A stretch of DNA of 64,000 nt from the NCBI RefSeq assembly GCF_040869045.1, contig NC_090319.1:173264645-173328644 (forward strand), given 5' to 3'. This document shows positions 57,610-64,000 of the stretch, piece after piece. The notes beneath the pieces were generated by a model. It saw only the letters and a list, made by a program, of their open reading frames with translations, was not told where the DNA came from and searched no databases. The DNA is from Eurosta solidaginis (taxonomy: Eukaryota > Arthropoda > Insecta > Diptera > Tephritidae). Each line of letters opens with the position of its first letter. The stretch's first letter is position 1. Both the position numbers and the translations under genes were made by a program.

Positions 57610-59194
57610 TATGAGGTGGGTTTTTTCTAAGCCTGGGTAACGGTCAGTCAATCCAGAGTCGAGTAAAGGTCCCACAAACCCCTACTGAATAAATACACAA
57701 TATTTATGTGTTACGAACACACGGCTGGAGATATTACGCGGGCAGCAGCTTTCCGTCGCAAGATGGCGAGGGGGCGGAGCGGCGGCTAACGGTCGTTGGA
57801 ATAGAGGAGGTTCGGTAGGGCGGTTGAACGGTCGGGTAACGGACGGGTTGGTACGGCGGAGCGGAAGCAGCGGTGGGATAGAAGTAGCGTCCTAACGGCG
57901 GTAGGATGACAAGCGGCCAACGGTCGTTGTAGCAGCGGCTTAACGGCGATAGGATGGCAGACGGTCAGCGGTCGTCGTAGCAGCGGCGTGACGGATGCAG
58001 CGGCTTAATGGCGGTAGGATGGCAAGCGGCCAACGGTCGTCGTAGCAGCGGCATGACGGATGCAGCGGCTTAACGGGGGTAGCATGGCAGACGGCCAACG
58101 GTCGTCGTAACAGCGGCGTGACGGATGCAGTGGCTTATCGGCGGTAGGATGGCAAGCGGCCAATGGTCGTCGTAGCAGCGGCGTGAAGGATGCAGCGGCG
58201 GTGGGCTACGGAGCGCGTACCGGGGCCGGAAGAGAGGGGAAGTAGGCTGGCGACGGGGTTTACCTGCACAGCGGTTGCGTGTTCCGGGCGGTGTAGGATG
58301 GGCGTACCGGCGGGCTTGTATTGGTCGGTCGGCTTCGGCAGGATCGGGCTGATCGATCGTCTTCGGCAGGCTCGACAGTCGGCGGGGTCAGTCACCTGCG
58401 TGAGAAACTGCGAGGACTCGTTAGTGCTGGTTTCGCCGCTGGACACCCCCGCCTCCCTACTTGCACACTAGTAGAAGGTGCGTAAAGCGAGCGGGATTGT
58501 ACCAGCCGGGGCACCGTGGGTCAACCCGTGGGCGGAGGGGAAGTGCACCTTAACGGCACAGCGGTAGCCCCTGTGCGCACGCATCGGCTCACGGCTGAAA
58601 CCAGAGCTATGCAGAGGGGTCGTGCGGTCGTTCGGGCAGCGGGTCATTCCTGGTGGCGGAGGGAAAAGTAGCCCGAAGACATCATTCTCGTCGTCCTGGT
58701 GCAGCAAGGGGTGACTCGCGCCACGGCCACACCCTCTTCTCCCGCGCCATGACGGTGCCCCAGCGGGCCGCTCAAGCACCAAGGTGGGCGACGGAGGGAA
58801 AAGTAGTCCGAAGACACCACTCGCGTCGTCCAGCCCTGGAGGGGGGTGATCCGCTCCATGACAGCGCCCCTTCCACTCAGCTAGCTAGCCGGTCTTTAAA
58901 AAGACAACCACTCCCGCTGGCTCACCTGTGAGGACTGAATTGCAAAAATGCAAATTCGCTGTTTATATGGGTAGTGCCGCAAACTGGTTGAGAGACCAAT
59001 ACACCATTATTGTAATTTTCTTGTGATTTTCTTGTGTTGACGGAACACATCATTGGTTTGCTATCAGTAGTTGGTAGCGTGTGGTTATTTACCATAGTGG
59101 TTGTTGGCTATGCTATAGAAAAATAAGTACAGGGAGGTTTAGGTTTAAGTGAATAAGGAAATACAGGGGGGTGATGTTGTAATGCTACGTTACA
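57610..59194 (-). repeat. 5' LTR of third gypsy (1,585 bp)
   Basis: Pairs with 52,673-54,625 and carries about five ~62-bp GC-rich units (57,880-58,190). It ends GCTACGTTACA followed by GTTT. Compared with its partner it has fewer minisatellite units and an extra ~60-bp stretch near 58,280-58,370. Confidence 0.87.
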
Positions 59195-59306
59195 GTTTGC
59201 ACACATGCTTTACATTGTCGCAACGCATGCTTATTTGGGTTAGGGCAAAAAACGCCGGTTGTTTGCGTGCGCTAAAAAAACGCAGTGCGGTTTTATTAGG
59301 TTGGCA

Positions 59307-60170
59307 TGTTACACCCCAAAATCTTGGGTGTGACGTTCGATGAGGATATACATTTTGGAGAGCATGCAGCCGCAATTGTACCGAAAATCCAGAGCCGTAA
59401 TAATATTCTCAAATCTCTTACTTTCATTACGTGGGTTAAAGTTAAAGAAACGCTCATTACCACTTTCAAAGCAGTTGGCCAGCCGATTGCATAATACGCG
59501 TGCCCGATATGGTCGCCAAGCCTAAAGACTACTCACTGGAAGAAGCTACAGGCCTGCCAAAATATCGCCCTAAGAACCGTGAGAGAAATGAAATGTTAAC
59601 CAAACAGTTTCTCTTGAATACCCAAAAACCTGGGAATCCCAACCGACATCTGATTGATGAGGCTGCACCGCCAAGGGGCTTAAGGGGTAATTTCCGTAAG
59701 CATTATGAGGAAATACGGCACCTGAGAACACAGCCGTATAAAGCTAAAAAGCACAAGCAGGTCCTCAGTGAAATCCACAAACAGGCGTCGGACCTCTATG
59801 CCAGGAATTGTCCGTTGAATCCAGTACTTAAAGAACAATACCCAAAACTAGCAGAGGGGGAACGCATTCTCCCTAGGGAAATGCGCGTCACTCTAGCTCA
59901 ACTTCGATCTGGATACTGTAACACGTTAAACTCTACCTATACAGAATCAACCCCGATATACAAAATGTATGTCCTGCTTGTAATGTATCCCTACATGACA
60001 CAAACCATCTCTTCAACTGTATTGTAGAACCAACGCCTCTAACACCCCTCTCATTATGGCCCACCCTGTTGAAACAGCAAGTTTCCTTGGACTCCCGTTA
60101 GGGGACAATTATGACAATTTGTGATTGGTCGCATCTATTGGATGGGGCCAAATACTGCTACAATAACATA
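59307..60170 (+). pseudogene. LINE copy B, 3' part: RT thumb and C-terminus
   Basis: Resumes at the second TGTTACA with LHPKILGVTFDEDIHFGEHA, collinear with 3,740-3,470 in copy A. Then 59,500-60,027 carries the RT C-terminal linker ending with NPVLKE, LPREMRVTLAQLRSGYCNTLN, and the Cys/His tail in broken form. A short GCTACAATAACA end near 60,165 corresponds to the CAA tail of copy A. Frame breaks at about 59,490, 59,945 and 60,030. Confidence 0.82.
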
Positions 60171-60697
60171 AATTTAAAAGCTCATGTCGCAAAAGTTTGT
60201 TAATGTTCAAACAAAAAAAGTTTTTTCATTAATATTTTTTTAACGTAAATTTTTGGTAGAATTTGGGACAAAATAACCCCCAAAGTGGTGCAAATAAAAC
60301 ATGAAATTGTTGCATAGATATGAACATAGACATACAGACCGGTTAACTTTCCATTAATGATAACTTACTTTTTCTTTTCAATTTAGGTAATCATTTTAAT
60401 GAAAAAAAAAACTATGTATCAAACACTAATCAAAACTTCATTTGTTAGCAATCAGAATTTTTCGACAATTATGGAGATAAATGAAATGGATTTAATTATT
60501 ATATTCGTTGCACAAAAAAAGAAAAATTTAAATATTATATTATAAGAATGATTTAACAAAGAAAGCAATTAAACCAACTTATTGGATTAGTTAATTTCTC
60601 TGCAATTAATCAATTAATAAATAATCCAATTTAAAACAAATTACTTAATAATCATTTTTTTGTGAATCAATATTTAACAGGTCTGTATACATATTAG
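60171..60697. other. Unassigned AT-rich DNA
   Basis: No coding region or terminal repeat recognised. Confidence 0.35.
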
Positions 60698-61113
60698 ACT
60701 GGGTCGATTTATTAACCGATATCGCGCCATCGATTTTTCGATAGGATTTGATTTTTAAGGTTTTTTTTAATGACCTACTAAAAAAATTTTCATTTGATTG
60801 TATCATTCATGTAACCCTCTCCGACCCAAAAATGTCCGCTAAAAACGTTTCTCAAAAAACTGTTATCACCAACGTTTTTAGCGGACATTTTTGGGTCGGA
60901 CAGGGTATACATATGAAAATTGTTTTAGTAGATCATGAAAAACACTTTAAAAATTAATGTCGAAAAAAAGTAAAAAAAAAAATGAAATTTCGCAGGCTCG
61001 AAAATTAATTTTTTGGGTATGCGTATTGGAACTTTTTTTTCCTGAGCCCAAATCATATCGAAAAATCGATGGCGCGATATCGGTTAACTTTCGTCCATAC
61101 AAATCGACCCACC
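60698..61113. repeat. Nested-palindrome MITE
   Basis: Outer arms: TTAACCGATATCGCGCCATC (about 60,713-60,732) against its inverted copy at about 61,065-61,086. Inner arms: CCGACCCAAAAATGTCCGCT (from 60,821) against the reverse complement ending at 60,900; about 34 of 35 bases pair over 60,815-60,849 and 60,871-60,905. The right outer arm is longer, so the left has lost about 15 bp. Confidence 0.83.
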
Positions 61114-62192
61114 CTAATACACATGTATGTATAAATGAGTCAAAAAGATGAGGCACTTCATCATCCTCCTTCCACTGGCCAGTTGATGGAGTGTTGACGG
61201 TGGAAGCTAGAACTTAGGAAACACAATCACTTTTTATTTAGCACCTTTTCCATCTAACACCCCTTTTATTTTCAAGAGGTATAATATTCTGGGGCTTTTT
61301 GAATCGCTCACTCGCCCACTGCGATCTTCCATTATTCGTTTCACAATATTTTTTCTCTTTTTTTTGCTGTTAGAGATACCTATATATCTTACTTTTCTTT
61401 TTGTAAAAGCCTACAAACTAGGCTCATTTTGAAAAAGTTTAAAAAAATTATTACAAAAATGGGATAAATGTTTGTAGAATATTTTTTTTTTTCAAAATAG
61501 AATCATCCAAAATTTTTTTTAGGTTGAAAGTAAGTGGTAAGCAAATTTTCGATACCCTGTATCATCGCAATCCATGCATATTTCGGTCACTCGTTTAGCA
61601 CAGAAAATTTACCCTATAATTACTACATTTTTACAAACTTTAGTACATTTTGGAGATATCAAGTTTTTGGAGTGCGAACACTTGACGTGAAAAGCCCCGT
61701 ATGAGGGTATATGAGGGAGGGCGAGCGGATGTGAGAGTGGAGTGGGAGGACGACTTAGAATGAAAAGGTAAAGGATAGAGCGAATAAGTTAAAGGGAAAT
61801 GTAAAATGAGACGGTAATGGAGATAAAGCTAATAAGAGGAGGGCAGGAATAAAAAAAAAAAATGGAATAAAAGTATGTGACAGGAGGAAGGGAGGAAAAT
61901 TTTTGAAATTTAAACAACACCGCCATGATTTTGTGCCATACATACATATTTATTTGAGGTAGTGTACTAAATTTTGATTACACTTTCATTAGCATTACAC
62001 TATATTGGAAAAATTTGAGTGCGCACTATTTTTTCCAGCTTATTGATAGTGTTGCTTTTTTCGACTATGTCTAAAAAAAATTATTGCAGCCCTTTCATTT
62101 TTTCACTACCACTCAGCTGAATAAAAAAAGTTTCTATGCTCCGCTCAAATGAGTGGAAAAACAACCTGAAACTGAAAATATTTTCAGTACCA
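61114..62192. other. Unassigned AT-rich DNA
   Basis: Intergenic or intronic sequence with homopolymer runs and a purine-rich patch (61,700-61,900). No exon was recognised. Confidence 0.35.
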
Positions 62193-62412
62193 GGGGCCCG
62201 TATCGTGTTATACGATCACGTATCGAAAAGCAATTTCGCCCAAACGATAAATCAGAAACTCTCAAAAGATTCGTAAAAATGATAAGTTATGGATCTTATG
62301 AGTACCGGCAGCCACCATTTCACATATTTCCCTAATCCGACTACTCATTTCAGCGCTATGGCGATTTGCAAAATTGAGTGCGATCACGTATCGTATAACA
62401 CGATACGGTCCT
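62193..62412. repeat. MITE with CGTATCGTGTTATACGAT inverted ends
   Basis: Left end GGGGCCCGTATCGTGTTATA; the right end is the inverted equivalent ending ACGATACGGTCCTAGC. The arms contain the motif ATCACGTATCG twice. It is 220 bp with no gene. Confidence 0.78.
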
Positions 62413-62651
62413 AGCTTTTAAATTTTAGGGAGACATTTTGTAGCTTAATTATCATTTTAGCTGAGTGAGGCTGATAATTCTTGCATTACCAATCAACTCA
62501 GAGTGAAGGCTGTTACAATAATGCACTACCCTCAACTCTGGTGCCATATATATAAAATAGTCATAAATATATATAATACTCGCAATATAGGAATATTAAA
62601 TATATGAAAATATTTATATTGCATTTTGAGAAATTTATATTTATCCACTAG

Positions 62652-63168
62652 GCGCTAAGACATGGAGTATTTGATGTATTGCCGGATAATTGTATGAACA
62701 ACTTGACTTCCGAGGACTTGCGATTGTTATTAAACGGCGTTGGCGAAATAAATGTATCTACATTGATATCATACACAACATTTAATGATGAGTCCAGCGA
62801 AGGTTCTGATAAACTATTGAAGTTCAAAAAGTGGTTTTGGAGCATAGTTGAAAAAATGGATACATCGGAGCGCCAAGATTTGGTAAATAATAAATTTCAA
62901 ATAAATTTTGCAAAAAATTTTCCTTTTATCTGCCTTATTTTCTTTATGTCTTAAGGTTTATTTTTGGACGGGATCACCAGCGTTACCAGCGTCAGAAGAA
63001 GGGTTTCAACCGTTGCCATCAGTTACAATAAGACCAGCTGACGACTTGCACCTACCTACAGCAAATACGTGTATATCCCGGTTGTATATACCATTATATT
63101 CAAGTAAAGCGATTTTGCGTTGTAAACTGCTAATGGCTATAAAATCGAAAAACTTTGGTTTTGTATAA
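62652..63168 (+). CDS. hyd: HECT E3 ubiquitin ligase C-terminus, hyd/UBR5-like (last two exons)
   Basis: The HECT lobe accepts ubiquitin on a Cys and passes it to substrates. Exon A 62,652-62,882 (acceptor CACTAG before it) encodes 77 residues with [20 protein letters not shown] and WFWSIVEKM; intron 62,883-62,955 (GTAAAT...CTTAAG, 73 bp) falls after LERQDL-type sequence, here SERQDL; exon B 62,956-63,168 encodes [19 protein letters not shown], the active-site loop [10 protein letters not shown] (Cys) and ends in KSKNFGFV and TAA. The ending F-G-F-V and the spacing are those of UBR5/hyd. Both junctions are phase 0 and the frame is intact, so this looks like a live gene. AATAAA occurs right after the stop. 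The rest of the HECT domain and gene must lie upstream; none was seen in this window. Confidence 0.85.
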
Positions 63169-63934
63169 ATAAAAAGCTTTTTTATCCGCCATGAAATAAA
63201 AGTCTCCAATCTTAGTAAATAAAGGAAATCTGAGGAGTAGGGCTCTTATTTCAGCATAACCCAGTTTAATTCGGTACGACCTATCCATCAATTTTATCCG
63301 GTTACCTTACTTCATAAAATTATTCGCAACGTTTTCTTCTTTAGGGTACTTAGTATTTAAAATGTTTAATAATCAATATAGAAAATATTTACGCGTTCAC
63401 TTATAGTTTCTGTGAATTTATTGCTCAACAATTCAATGCGTGTTTTTGTATAAATATCACCATTTCCACATTTACCAATGAATAGGAAAGGCAAAAAAAA
63501 AGTTCCATTAATCATTCGATTTATTGCAAATCAAGTAATAGTAAATTGTAATTTAACGGCAAACCTACTTCTACCAGAATACATCTTGTCCGTCAAATTC
63601 GAAAGTTGTGTTCGTAACTTGTTTATTTAGCGCTTTACATTCTGTTTACCATATGCTTCAACCATACCAACTCTTAGCTCAAGAGGACGGCGAGGACTGA
63701 TTGTACAATGGCAAATAAAATGCCTTTCATCGCTACCACTGGTTTTACGATTTCTACTTGTTGTTCCTGTTTTTTTCTTTTTGCATGCTCTGAGGGGAAG
63801 AACCATTTTTTCTTAACGATTCACTTTATCTGCAATTATACTCGTGGAATTGTATTTTTTTCCTTCTAAAATTTATTACCAAATTCTCCAGCTCTTCCGC
63901 GCAGTTTTTAGTTCGAAGTATTTAAGTATACTTT
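63169..63934. other. Downstream of hyd-like gene: 3' UTR and AT-rich DNA
   Basis: AATAAA at about 63,169 and AATAAAAG at 63,194 are candidate poly(A) signals. No further gene was recognised. Confidence 0.45.
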
Positions 63935-64000
63935 GGCGGCCGCCCTGGTTTGTGATGGTAGCATGCTCCGCCTACCACACCGAAGCACGCCCCGGGCAAA
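63935..64000 (+). repeat. 5' end of a tRNA-derived SINE (cut by window)
   Basis: GTGATGGTAGCATGCTCCGC (A-box-like) followed by CTACCACACCG and CCCCGGGCAAA is the start of a SINE I recognise from tephritid and other fly sequences. The B box is expected just beyond position 64,000. Confidence 0.55.

Larger units (their letters stand above)
52669..59198 (-). mobile_element. Third gypsy element, RT-deleted, with minisatellite-bearing LTRs
   Basis: Minus-strand LTR element, flanked by GTTT (52,669-52,672 and 59,195-59,198). LTRs at 52,673-54,625 and 57,610-59,194; a tRNA-Lys-type primer site beside the 5' LTR; a polypurine tract beside the 3' LTR; internal region of only 3 kb with gag, protease and integrase remnants. 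The plus-strand LTR start is TATGA rather than canonical TG, chosen because it gives the 4-bp duplication. Confidence 0.85.
52520..59306. mobile_element. MITE (TIR TGCCAACCTAATA) carrying a nested gypsy element
   Basis: Ends TGCCAACCTAATA (52,520-52,532) and TATTAGGTTGGCA (59,294-59,306), flanked by a 7-bp duplication TGTTACA (52,513-52,519 and 59,307-59,313). The homologous LINE copy A confirms the host site was continuous here. Without the gypsy insertion (52,673-59,194) the MITE is only about 260 bp and has no gene. A 7-8 bp duplication suggests a hAT- or P-like parent, undetermined. Confidence 0.8.

Overview
This window reads as repeat-dense nuclear DNA of a higher dipteran, most likely a tephritid fruit fly. 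The reasons are a piggyBac copy with the canonical 13-bp terminus, insect-type Ty3/gypsy, jockey-like, RTE and Helitron elements, short introns of about 60-75 nt, a tRNA-derived SINE start at the right edge, and the last two exons of a dipteran hyd/UBR5-like gene near the right end. Family names come from reading motifs by eye; no database was searched.

Left block (1-32.6 kb): elements nested inside elements. A plus-strand jockey-like LINE (right of 25,617; its 5' part lies left of the window) was hit at a TTAA by piggyBac (190-562 and 23,775-25,612). piggyBac was split by a minus-strand 412/mdg1-like gypsy element (567-23,774; TSD GAGG). That element was hit in its RNase H by a minus-strand LINE (3,088-5,151; 12-bp TSD) and in its gag by a second minus-strand gypsy element with LTRs of about 3.2 kb and a tRNA-Lys-type primer site (8,723-22,431; TSD GGTG). 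The outer LINE is also interrupted by a DINE/Helentron-like element (27.5-31.1 kb) carrying about 17 monomers of ~130 bp, arranged in part as a 389-bp three-monomer repeat.

Middle block (33-51.5 kb): a degraded RTE LINE (minus), a full-length but frameshifted Helitron (36,046-41,583) with a 61-bp intron-like interval in its Rep-helicase gene, a ~500-bp imperfect palindrome, a copia gag scrap, a degraded mdg3/blastopia-like gypsy element (43.1-47.7 kb, minus) interrupted by a second RTE copy, several MITEs, and a solo gypsy LTR (50,588-51,077; TSD ATAT).

Right block (51.6-64 kb): a plus-strand copy of the LINE seen at 3-5 kb, with a PHD-like finger preceded by a degenerate 2A-like NPGP motif. 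It is split by a MITE (52,520-59,306; TSD TGTTACA), which is itself split by a third gypsy element (52,673-59,194; TSD GTTT). That element has LTRs full of a GC-rich minisatellite, has lost its RT/RNase H, and opens its gag ATG inside the primer-binding site. Beyond it lie palindromic MITEs and then the only cellular gene seen: two exons encoding the HECT C-terminus, including the active-site Cys, joined by a 73-bp intron. Nothing else looks like a host exon, so much of the window may be intron of, or DNA beside, that gene. Nearly every transposon gene carries stops, frameshifts or lost catalytic residues, so these are mostly dead copies.
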